Of a stretch of DNA of 64,000 nucleotides, positions 8,688-16,244 are shown piece after piece; positions within the stretch are counted from its first letter, which is position 1; the number at the start of each line of letters is the position of its first letter. The notes under the pieces were generated by a model. The model was not told where the DNA came from. It saw nothing but the letters and a program-made list of their open reading frames with translations, and did not search any database. The stretch lies in the NCBI GenBank assembly GCA_945957555.1, contig CAMFLX010000011.1, forward strand, positions 1 to 64,000, written 5' to 3'. The translations under genes were made by a program, and so were the position numbers. The stretch is from an uncultured Cytophagales bacterium. Lineage in GTDB: Bacteria; Bacteroidota; Bacteroidia; Cytophagales; UBA9547.

Positions 8688-11600
8688 TTATTGTTTAATT
8701 ATTTTTACTTGTTTAACCGATTGGCCTGAAACTTTTAGTAATATAGTGTATAAGCCTTTGGATTTGTGTTGCAAATCCAGTAGCAAGCTATGTGCACCTT
8801 CCCCCAGTTCCTTACTTTCCAGAACTTCTTCTCTCCCCTGTTGGTCTACTATAGACAAAATTACGGTACTTGCCTCTGGCAGCTCATACTGGATTTGAGT
8901 AAAGTCTGCTACCGGATTAGGAACAGCTTGCAGCTCTGACTGCTGAAACAATAGGTCTTGAATCTTATGGTCTGCGTATTCTTCGTCTTCTGTGATCTTT
9001 CTCATTACATCGGGTCTGCAAGGCTCCAAATGGAAGCTGTTACCCACTCTGCCATCGGCACCAATGTAATAGGTATGTTCAAAGCCATACACAAAGTTAT
9101 AGCCAATGCCAGTAGAACTAAAGACTTGGGTTGATCCGATCTCCAATGCACGCCATACGGAATTCCTAAATGAAATCTGAAACAAATGATCGGAACCATT
9201 ACCCGTTACCTGATCTTTTGCGTAGATCACCCCTGTACCAGGATTGATACAAAACTTACCCTCCAGTTTAGGATATGCGTTATAGGATGTAACATAGTTG
9301 CCAGCTTGAAACTGTATCAAAGTTGGGTTATCGTACAAATTATTGCTGTTTAAGCTCATGTTGTAAAGATCTCCGTTGTACACCCAATAGATCTTGTTGG
9401 CGTATACGGCTATGTCGGAGTCCCATGTTACTTCTGGCGATACAGAGTTCAGTACTGTATTAGTCGCCATTGCATTGAACATCACTAGTTTATTGCTCGT
9501 ATTTGCATAAGCCAATATGCCTCCCGATACCGTAAACATAAAGTTGCTATAGTTCACAGGAATATTACTCACCTGTACTGGTACTGCATTCAAATTATTC
9601 AGATCAATTCTGTACACAAATCTATCTACCTGGTTTACCGCATAGAGGTAGTTGCCATACACCTTGAGTTTGTTTAAAAACACGTAATTATATGGTACTA
9701 AAACAGCTAAGGGATTCCAAGTAATACCTTTATCTAAAGACTCAATATATTTCATTTTACCCGTTTGGACATAAAATAGCCTGTAAGTGTTGCCATTTCT
9801 ATACAGAGCTAGAGCTTGGTCGCTTTTCGGTTGGTTTGTAGAACTGCCGCTGATGTCCGTAAAATTCCACTCTTGTTTAATCAATGGATCAGGATTGCCA
9901 TAGTTTGCCTTAATAATATGTTTATCATTTCTTACGTAGTAGAGCTCATTCTTTATATTGTCCAAGATCAAATCACTATTGTCTATAGCAATTGGGTCTT
10001 GGTAGTTGAGTGTGCCAAAGTACCAGCCTGCTTCTGAGCTAATTTGTGTTTGTGAGGAGGCTTTACAACCTTTGGCACTAGTCACAGCAAGGCTAATGTT
10101 TTGGGTATTGCCTGCAACTATATTTTTGGGACTATAGTAGAGCTCCGCACAAGAGTTGTCTATTGCCTTGGTTTTACAGCCTGTACTTCCGAGGCTCGAG
10201 TTGTTCAATGTCCATGCATAATTTAAGTTGCTCGGCGATTCGTTGGTCACATTGGGAGACAATGCAATCTGCTCACCGACACAGGCGCTGTATAAGGGCT
10301 GTAAACTTACACCCAAAGGGTTGGTGCCCACGAAAGTTCTACACACTTTATCTACTTTGCCTATTTGGCTGATTTCCACACATACATCGCCCCCTTGAAC
10401 GAATGATTTGTTGGCAGCATTAGTGTTAAAAGTGAGGCTGTTTACATAGCTACCCTCTGAGGCACCGTAGGCAGTCCAAGTACTGGGGTAGGTCCATTTG
10501 TAATACTCTCCATTGCCTAGTGCATTTAGACTTAAGTTTAAAGTTTGATCGCCATCCTTACAGCTAATTTCTCTGACAGGCTCATTGAAACTGCTTTGCA
10601 CGGGCTTGGGCGGATTCCCAGACCCAAGAAGGATTTCTACAATATTGCTCTCAGTTCTGTCGTGCCATGCCAAAGGACAAAGGTCTGTCCAGCAGTCCCT
10701 ATAGTATCTATAATAGACCCTTCTGAAATAATAGGTTTGACTGCTTTTTCCATTGGGTATATAGAGCCTGGAAGGGATGTATTCCAGTTGTTTTTTCTCT
10801 TCAATACATTTACAAACCAAATCCTCCACATCATTAACAGCAAAAGCACAGTCTATTTGTTCGGTACTTATTGAGATTGGAAATTGATCTTCTCTTACTA
10901 AAATGACACGTCTCGCTTTTACCACTTGCCAATTGATTTTATCGGTGCTCATTTCCCACTCATAGCCATGTCTGCTGATATTGCCTTGAATAATAGGATT
11001 ACTCCAAAGTTTGGTAGGCTGCACACCCGAAGCGCCTACATTGTAAAACTTTTGATCCCCGCAAATGATGTTTTGCTGTTGGAATGTCAAAGAAAAACTG
11101 CAGGGTTTAAATGAAATTAAAATTTCATTGCTATAAGACCATATTGCCGTATTGTTGGCATTGGTGACCTTTCTCCGGATCTTTCGATTTAAGGTGACAG
11201 GACCCGTAAGTACAAAGGATGGGCTGTATACATCTACTACGTTCATCCATATATTGTTGTCAATGCCCGATACGGGGTCTAAGATCTGGGTTTCCCAAGT
11301 ATATTGATAATTGGGTGAGGTCGTTTGGGAGCATGTATTACCTCCTGTAGGGGTAGCCCCATAAATCTGTACCCCGAATGCGGCAGACGCGTATGTGACT
11401 GATGTGAGTTTGGCGGCCCCAAATGAAGAGTTCAAACTAATGATATTGTTCAGATTGGGTGTTGAGGGCTTTATGGTAATGATATTAGAATTACCTTCGG
11501 GTACAGTGCTTGTGTAAGCACCTCTATAGATCTTTACTACAGAACAGTAATTGTTAATGGTATAACTTAACAATGGAATTCCTGTAGCTCCAGCTATTTT

Positions 11601-12389
11601 CTGAAATGGGCCTCCATCAATACTCACATACCAATAATAACTTGCTGAAGACAAATCGTTTCCACTGGCAATATTCCCATAGATATTTACGGCAAAGGGT
11701 GCAGTATTGGAGTGTTCGAGGTTGCCCGTGATGATATTGTTTACTATGGCAACTGTTTTTTGTTGTACATCAACAGTGAGTAAACTATTGTTTTGATGTA
11801 CAATTTTGTCATCGGCTTTTACAATAAGCCCAAATACAGTACTCTTATTATTTTCATTGGGCAATTTTTGGCCAGATAAGTCAATAGTCACATCAACAGT
11901 GCGCGAACTAATGTCCTTGTTAGCTACGAATGAAAACAAAGTAGTAGTTATTTCCACTCCATCTTGTACTAGAGTTACTGCATATCCTTTATTGGCATAG
12001 CCTATAATTTGAGTGCCAATGTCATTATAGATGGGGGTGAGATCCGAAATATCATATTTGAAAGTTATTCGCATTTCTCCCTTATTTATATCACCATTAT
12101 ATTTGGGAATAACGATATGGTAGGAGGTGTTCGCTTCGCTAAAATACTGCAAGCCTGATGTGGTTATTATCGATGCAGGAGCGTTGTTTGGCGAAGCAGA
12201 GCTCAGCGAGGTGGTAATGGTTGCATACGATGCGCTTCCTGCATAGAGCAACACAAATGATAATGTTATTTTAAACATTAAAATGCTTACGTTCTTCATG
12301 AAATGGTACATGAATTGGGGTTTTTTGATGTTTTTTTTCTTCATTTTCTTTTTTTTAAGAGGGTTTCTATGGTATCCAAGAGTCGACAC
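8688..12389 (-). CDS. Large surface protein with T9SS type A sorting domain
   Basis: The 1233-residue product has a signal peptide (ILMFKITLSFVLLYAGSASYA). The true start is uncertain: Met16 (12344), Met27 and Met31 (12299) are in frame, and the first 15 residues are encoded by an A-rich run. Residues about 60-600 consist of repeated beta-sandwich-like segments with short YYWYVSIDGG / YQYTWETQI motifs. Middle regions contain Cys pairs and YKWTYPSTW, reminiscent of Ig/PKD modules. Residues about 790-1110 look like a beta-propeller (NELYYVRNDKHII, NTYRLFYVQTGKM, NYLYAVNQVDRFVYRI, NKIYWVYNGDLYNM). The C-terminal 80 residues are a type A sorting domain (VPNPVADFTQIQYELPEASTV...KGLYTILLKVSGQSVKQVKIIK). 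It is the first gene of the operon and is probably cell-surface-attached. Ligand and partner are unknown. Confidence 0.8.
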   Translation of the reverse strand: MSTLGYHRNPLKKKKMKKKNIKKPQFMYHFMKNVSILMFKITLSFVLLYAGSASYATITTSLSSASPNNAPASIITTSGLQYFSEANTSYHIVIPKYNGDINKGEMRITFKYDISDLTPIYNDIGTQIIGYANKGYAVTLVQDGVEITTTLFSFVANKDISSRTVDVTIDLSGQKLPNENNKSTVFGLIVKADDKIVHQNNSLLTVDVQQKTVAIVNNIITGNLEHSNTAPFAVNIYGNIASGNDLSSASYYWYVSIDGGPFQKIAGATGIPLLSYTINNYCSVVKIYRGAYTSTVPEGNSNIITIKPSTPNLNNIISLNSSFGAAKLTSVTYASAAFGVQIYGATPTGGNTCSQTTSPNYQYTWETQILDPVSGIDNNIWMNVVDVYSPSFVLTGPVTLNRKIRRKVTNANNTAIWSYSNEILISFKPCSFSLTFQQQNIICGDQKFYNVGASGVQPTKLWSNPIIQGNISRHGYEWEMSTDKINWQVVKARRVILVREDQFPISISTEQIDCAFAVNDVEDLVCKCIEEKKQLEYIPSRLYIPNGKSSQTYYFRRVYYRYYRDCWTDLCPLAWHDRTESNIVEILLGSGNPPKPVQSSFNEPVREISCKDGDQTLNLSLNALGNGEYYKWTYPSTWTAYGASEGSYVNSLTFNTNAANKSFVQGGDVCVEISQIGKVDKVCRTFVGTNPLGVSLQPLYSACVGEQIALSPNVTNESPSNLNYAWTLNNSSLGSTGCKTKAIDNSCAELYYSPKNIVAGNTQNISLAVTSAKGCKASSQTQISSEAGWYFGTLNYQDPIAIDNSDLILDNIKNELYYVRNDKHIIKANYGNPDPLIKQEWNFTDISGSSTNQPKSDQALALYRNGNTYRLFYVQTGKMKYIESLDKGITWNPLAVLVPYNYVFLNKLKVYGNYLYAVNQVDRFVYRIDLNNLNAVPVQVSNIPVNYSNFMFTVSGGILAYANTSNKLVMFNAMATNTVLNSVSPEVTWDSDIAVYANKIYWVYNGDLYNMSLNSNNLYDNPTLIQFQAGNYVTSYNAYPKLEGKFCINPGTGVIYAKDQVTGNGSDHLFQISFRNSVWRALEIGSTQVFSSTGIGYNFVYGFEHTYYIGADGRVGNSFHLEPCRPDVMRKITEDEEYADHKIQDLLFQQSELQAVPNPVADFTQIQYELPEASTVILSIVDQQGREEVLESKELGEGAHSLLLDLQHKSKGLYTILLKVSGQSVKQVKIIKQ

Positions 12390-12532
12390 AGGAATTTAAC
12401 CCATGCATTATCTAAACGCAGCTTTAAAAGGCAGATGATCATACTTTAAAGAAGATTCAGGATTCGCGAAACATTGCACTCGGCTTATTGCATTGTTTTC
12501 TAAGTATTCAGCTATCGTGTATGATATATACA

Positions 12533-12741
12533 ACAAAGGTTTCGTTCTGCATCTTGTGTTGTTTAGTTTAACCTAATCATACAAAATTGATACTTTTTTT
12601 GTTGATTTTTATCACCCTTTTGGGTGAACTTAGTGTGTGGTACATATTGCTTAGTCTAGCCGTCATATAAGACAGGCAAAACAAAGGCTTTGTGCTTAAT
12701 CATCTAATTTTTAGTTTAATTTATGATTACAAAATTATATC
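12533..12741. repeat. Imperfect 61-bp direct repeat, 148 bp apart
   Basis: Copy 1 (12533-12593) and copy 2 (12681-12741) align without gaps. Identical blocks are ACAAAGG, TTTAGTTTAA and ACAAAATT. The 13-mers ACAAAGGTTTCGT and ACAAAGGCTTTGT head the copies, and the second is a palindrome with a central base. The arrangement fits a duplicated operator or promoter region for the adjacent regulator. Confidence 0.55.
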
Positions 12742-12773
12742 ACTACTAGATAAAAACTGTGGCAGAATATGAC

Positions 12774-12781
12774 TATTTTTG
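12774..12781 (+). promoter_or_regulatory. Candidate -7 element of the XRE gene
   Basis: TATTTTTG matches the Bacteroidota housekeeping -7 consensus TAnnTTTG, with a 19-base gap to the ATG. No clear -33 TTG was found, so the call is weak. Confidence 0.35.
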
Positions 12782-12799
12782 GCATAAAATACCAAAGCA

Positions 12800-13177
12800 A
12801 TGAATACAGGAGAAAAAATCAAACAACATCGTTTGATCAAAAAGATTAGTCCTAAAGATATTGCGGCCATACTAGATATGGACGTAAGCAACTATTATAA
12901 AATAGAAAGAGACGAAGTAAAACCTGATATTGAAAAGATTGTTAAGATCGCAGAGGCCTTTGGTGTTGAACCAAAGGATTTATTGCCAGATGATAAATTC
13001 ACCTTTAATATTTCTCACAATACAACAGAAAAAGGTGGTAATGGTTATCTGATATACCATGACCATAGCAACGACAAGCTAGTAGAACTACAAGAAAAAA
13101 GAATCAAAGACTTGGAAGACAAGATCAAGATGCAGGAAGAAATCATAGCATTGTTAAAAGCCAAGGATGTAAAATAG
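12800..13177 (+). CDS. XRE-family helix-turn-helix regulator
   Basis: The 125-residue protein begins with a helix-turn-helix of the XRE/Cro type (residues 5-62: GEKIKQHRLIKKISPKDIAAILDMDVSNYYKIERDEVKPDIEKIVKIAEAFGV, shown here only as a region). The predicted recognition helix is around VSNYYKIER. A short linker is followed by a C-terminal coiled coil (residues 90-122; KLVELQEKRIKDLEDKIKMQ) that should form dimers. Domain order and length fit small Bacteroidota XRE regulators. It is divergent from the large surface-protein operon. The duplicated ACAAAGG-containing segment between them is a plausible binding site, which is inference. It would act in the cytoplasm as a DNA-binding repressor or activator. 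Confidence 0.85.
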   Translation: MNTGEKIKQHRLIKKISPKDIAAILDMDVSNYYKIERDEVKPDIEKIVKIAEAFGVEPKDLLPDDKFTFNISHNTTEKGGNGYLIYHDHSNDKLVELQEKRIKDLEDKIKMQEEIIALLKAKDVK

Positions 13178-13206
13178 AAACAAAAAGACATGAACAGTTA
13201 ATTAGG

Positions 13207-13344
13207 TTAGGTTGTGTTAAAGGGATCAGGAACGGGGCTTTGCCCTTTTCTTGATTTTTTACCCTGCTGAAAATCCCTTATCTTTTCCTCTAGCTCCCGA
13301 ATATCCTCTAAGGCCTCTAGCGCTATTTCATTTGCTACCATCAT
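13207..13344 (-). CDS. Small acidic ORF behind DUF983 gene
   Basis: A 45-codon ORF starts at ATG 13344, six bases after the DUF983 stop codon on the same strand, with an A/G-rich stretch (ATAGGGT) directly before the start. The peptide has a helical, charged first half (EIALEALEDIRELEEKIRDF) suited to a coiled coil and a Pro-rich tail (SPVPDPFNTT). No family is recognised. The tight spacing and coherent amphipathic helix favour a real gene translated with the DUF983 gene, but its short length leaves doubt. Confidence 0.4.
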   Translation of the reverse strand: MMVANEIALEALEDIRELEEKIRDFQQGKKSRKGQSPVPDPFNTT

Positions 13345-13350
13345 ACCCTA

Positions 13351-13692
13351 TCAAGAAAATATATAGAGCCAAACCAGCCGAGAAAGTCTGTAGTTCAGAG
13401 GTGAAAATACCAACATAGTACCAATTACTATCCAGAGATTCACAGGATCAAAGGCCGTATTACCAAGAAGCCGGCAGATGATGTAAGCGATCACGCCTTC
13501 TAAAGTAGACAAGCCGTAGCTCACATACATTGCGCCCCAATAGAAACCTGGTTCTTTCGTGAAGCTGTATTGACAGCAAGGGCATTTGGCATTCATTTTT
13601 ACTACCTTGTAGGCAAACAAGTTGGAGTTCTGGAACACCAAGCCTTCTTTGCACCGAGGGCATTTATCGAGCACTATATCTGTCAGCACCAT
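13351..13692 (-). CDS. DUF983 family membrane protein
   Basis: The 113-residue protein matches the DUF983 pattern. The N-terminal part has two CPxC-like zinc-ribbon motifs (CPRCKEG at 11-17 and CPCC at about 37-40), followed by two hydrophobic segments (WGAMYVSYGLSTLEGVIAYII and LWIVIGTMLVFSPLNYRLSRLVWLYIF). Proteins of this family are small cytoplasmic-membrane proteins with a zinc-ribbon head and unknown function. Length and motif order are normal. A small ORF follows six bases downstream, and the divergent AraC gene begins 110 bases upstream. Confidence 0.85.
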   Translation of the reverse strand: MVLTDIVLDKCPRCKEGLVFQNSNLFAYKVVKMNAKCPCCQYSFTKEPGFYWGAMYVSYGLSTLEGVIAYIICRLLGNTAFDPVNLWIVIGTMLVFSPLNYRLSRLVWLYIFS

Positions 13693-13804
13693 ATCTGTGT
13701 TTGTATTTCTTGATGCAATTTAGGTCAAGTAACACTCAAAAATATTAAGCAATTGTAGCAAAGTATGGTACTATTCGGACAAACCCTTATATTGCATCAA
13801 AAAG

Positions 13805-14674
13805 ATGGCAAAGATTCCAGTATATGGCATTTCAGAGTTTGAACCCGTAAAAGGCTATGCTTCCTTTTATGTAAACGATCTCAAAAATCATTTACAAAAC
13901 CACAAGTTTATCAATAAACCCCATAGCCACAGTACCTACATCACCATCTTGTTCACAAAAGGGACTGGTGTACATCATATAGATTTTCAAACGTATCCAG
14001 TACAACCGTGGACCGCTTTCTTTCTCAGTCCTGGCCAAGTACATGCTTGGGAACTCTCAGATGATACCGATGGTTATGTGTTTTTCCACACACGATCGTT
14101 TTATAATGACGTCTATTATGATAGCAGAATAGACGATTTCCCCTTTTTCTTTCTGTCACAGAGCTACCCACTCGTAGAGGTCCCCGAAGCCAGTCGTTTA
14201 CCCCTAGCACAATATTTTCAGGACATTCTCAAAGAAAAATCTGAGTTTTTGCCACATAGAGAGCTTAAAATATATATGCTTGTTGCCACGATCTACATAG
14301 AACTCTCCCGCATTTACAAAAACATGGAGGTACATCAGGAAAGTGAAAATTATAAAAGAGTGCGTAAGCTCCAAAAACTAATAGATACACACTATACAAC
14401 CACAAAACTCCCAAAGGACTATTCGGCCATGATGCATTTGAGCACGCGACACTTGAGTAGGATCTGTAACGAGATTTTGAACCTTAACACAGGCGACCTT
14501 ATTCAAGAAAGAATCGTACTGGAAGCGAAACGCCTACTCACCTACAGTAAGGATCCAATAGCCACGATAGCATATGCCTTGGGTTACGAAGACGTCTCCT
14601 ATTTCAATCGGCTTTTTAAAACGAGGACCAGTCTTACCCCAAAAGAGTTTCGAGATCAGACCATAAGATTGTAG
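13805..14674 (+). CDS. AraC-family transcriptional regulator
   Basis: The 289-residue protein has an N-terminal cupin-type sensing domain (residues 35-110) with the expected PHSHSTYITILFTKGTG start (H40, H42) and a following LSPGQVHAW segment. It ends in a double helix-turn-helix AraC domain (about 190-285): HLSTRHLSRICNEILNLNTGDLIQERIVLEAKRLL is the first helix-turn-helix region, and IATIAYALGYEDVSYFNRLFKTRTSLTPKEFR the second. It should bind DNA in the cytoplasm and respond to a small ligand. The sugar-acting enzyme gene at 16.2 kb is the nearest obvious target, but the 43-kDa-class surface proteins nearby are equally possible. No binding site is apparent. Confidence 0.9.
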   Translation: MAKIPVYGISEFEPVKGYASFYVNDLKNHLQNHKFINKPHSHSTYITILFTKGTGVHHIDFQTYPVQPWTAFFLSPGQVHAWELSDDTDGYVFFHTRSFYNDVYYDSRIDDFPFFFLSQSYPLVEVPEASRLPLAQYFQDILKEKSEFLPHRELKIYMLVATIYIELSRIYKNMEVHQESENYKRVRKLQKLIDTHYTTTKLPKDYSAMMHLSTRHLSRICNEILNLNTGDLIQERIVLEAKRLLTYSKDPIATIAYALGYEDVSYFNRLFKTRTSLTPKEFRDQTIRL

Positions 14675-15298
14675 GTTTGAAACCATTTAACCTGAGCTGC
14701 GGAAAGCGTTGTTGTTTTTAACAATACCTTCCTACACTTGTATAGGAGCATCTCCAGTTTTGATTTCAGGAAAATACAGTTGTACGAGAGCTCCTCCAAT
14801 TTGGAGTTGTAGGTATACAGTTGTATAATAGATCCTCCAATTCTGATTTTGTGAAAATACAGATGTATGAGAGCACCTCCAGTTTTGAGTTGCTCTCATA
14901 CAGTTACGGGACAGCAACTCTGGTTTTGAGTTATCTTCTTACTCATGAGGTAGACCAGTTCCTCCATTAAACTTTTTATAACATCTAAAACAAAAAGTCA
15001 ACCTCAATGAAGCTGACCTTTGACAAATCATTAACTGAACAATATATAAGGAATATTTTTACTATTAAATTGATGAGATTTGATAGATTCTGAGTGCAAT
15101 TTACAGATCATTTTGAACTTAATCGTTTCTAAATCGTTATGATACTATTATCAATTTATGTGATTTTCTGCACCTAAAAAATATGGGGCCAATAATATAA
15201 TTAAATCGACATAAAATATGATAATATTTGCTAGTAGCAATTAAATTGTTAAATTTGTGGCTACTAGTTTATAAGCACATCTCTTATATTACAAATTA
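14675..15298. other. Intergenic: 42-bp tandem array and A+T-rich leader
   Basis: This 624-base region between the AraC and DUF4290 genes contains a degenerate tandem array (14731-14930) and then about 370 bases of very A+T-rich DNA. I see no convincing gene. Small frames through the array change composition with each copy and have no start context. Confidence 0.6.
14731..14930. repeat. Degenerate 41-42-bp tandem repeat
   Basis: Copies are anchored by CTCCA at 14752, 14794, 14835 and 14877, and by the variant CTCTG at 14918, giving spacings of 42, 41, 42 and 41 bases. The shared pattern is CTCCAnTTTTGA, then about 10 bases, then AAATACAGTTGTAT and a purine-rich end. A half copy precedes the first. 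The period is twice 21, as in the array at 1859-2100, but the sequence is unrelated. Confidence 0.75.
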
Positions 15299-16057
15299 AT
15301 GTTTACAGAAGAATATAATACGCAAAGGCCGGATATAATCCTGCGCGAATACGGCCGTAATCTCCAGAAGATGGTTCAACATTTACTAACCATAGAAGAT
15401 ACTGAGAAAAGAAACCAACAGGCCAAGATCGTGGTCGAAATGATGCGCCAACTAAGCCCTAATCCAAACAGCCAAGACCAAATCCAAAAAATTTGGGATG
15501 ATATGCAGATCATGGGAAGTTTTAAGCTTCAAATCGATAGTCCGTTTCCTGAGCCAGAACCTGAACTTTTAGGTAAAAAACCTAAGAGAATGGATTACAA
15601 TACGAACAAACTTAGAAAAAAACACTACGGTCGTAACGTAGATCTCATGATCGAAGAGATCTTAAAGATTGAAGATGAAAAAGAAAAGCATGAAGCTACC
15701 GTGTTTTTGGCAAAAATGATGAAAGCATTTTATGGGACATGGAACAAAGAAGTTTTGGATGACGAAGTCATTTTGAATGATCTGAGGGAAATGTCTGGCT
15801 ATAAATTGAATCTTGATACAGACCAAGTAAAAAACGATGGTTTACTACAAGGTCAAAAAACAAAAAGAGTGGGTACTGGTTTTCCGGCCAGCACAGAAAC
15901 GAGTATCGGCATAACCAATAGTATTGGTTATGGTACGAATCGCAACAGTGGAAGCAGCAATGGTAACGGCAACAATAACAACCGTAGAAACGGCAATGGA
16001 GGAGGAAACGGCAATAACCGTAATTCTGGCTCTAGGGATAGAAGAAGAAGAATCTAA
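15299..16057 (+). CDS. DUF4290 domain protein with Asn/Gly-rich tail
   Basis: Residues 1-175 match the Bacteroidota DUF4290 family: the opening EYNTQRPDIILREYGRNLQKMVQHLL is followed by KKPKRMDYNTNKLRKKHYGRNVDLMIEEIL. The two segments are related, suggesting an internal duplication of a helical unit. The remaining 75 residues are low-complexity (Asn, Gly, Ser, Arg) and end in a basic RDRRRRRI-type terminus, probably disordered and perhaps RNA-binding. The product is cytoplasmic with no signal peptide. The family is conserved across Bacteroidota and its function is unknown. A clear intrinsic terminator follows at 16084-16098. Confidence 0.85.
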   Translation: MFTEEYNTQRPDIILREYGRNLQKMVQHLLTIEDTEKRNQQAKIVVEMMRQLSPNPNSQDQIQKIWDDMQIMGSFKLQIDSPFPEPEPELLGKKPKRMDYNTNKLRKKHYGRNVDLMIEEILKIEDEKEKHEATVFLAKMMKAFYGTWNKEVLDDEVILNDLREMSGYKLNLDTDQVKNDGLLQGQKTKRVGTGFPASTETSIGITNSIGYGTNRNSGSSNGNGNNNNRRNGNGGGNGNNRNSGSRDRRRRI

Positions 16058-16080
16058 ATAAGATCCAATATAACCATAAA

Positions 16081-16105
16081 AAAGTCCCTAAACGGGACTT
16101 TTTTT
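16081..16105 (+). terminator. Intrinsic terminator after DUF4290 gene
   Basis: GTCCC (16084-16088) and GGGAC (16094-16098) pair around a 5-base loop. They are flanked by an A run before and seven T after. It ends the DUF4290 transcript 24 bases past the stop. Confidence 0.85.
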
Positions 16106-16244
16106 ATGGTACAAAATCTAGCCGTGCCCTATCAAAACTTGATGTATAAGCCTATTTTTTACACATCCTCACAGCGTCTATCTTAAAATATGTTACGTTA
16201 TCGAGATACGATTGTATTTTATTAAGTTTTTAGACAAATACTTT

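Larger units (their letters stand above)
12390..12799. other. Divergent regulatory region with duplicated segment
   Basis: This 410-base region separates the surface-protein operon (leftward) from the XRE regulator (rightward). It contains two ungapped imperfect copies of a segment of about 61 bp (12533-12593 and 12681-12741). Each opens with ACAAAGG and shares TTTAGTTTAA and ACAAAATT at the same offsets. Between them is a small hairpin, TCACCC-tttt-GGGTGA, at 12612-12627. A TATTTTTG element at 12774-12781 fits the Bacteroidota -7 consensus for the XRE gene. Confidence 0.6.
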
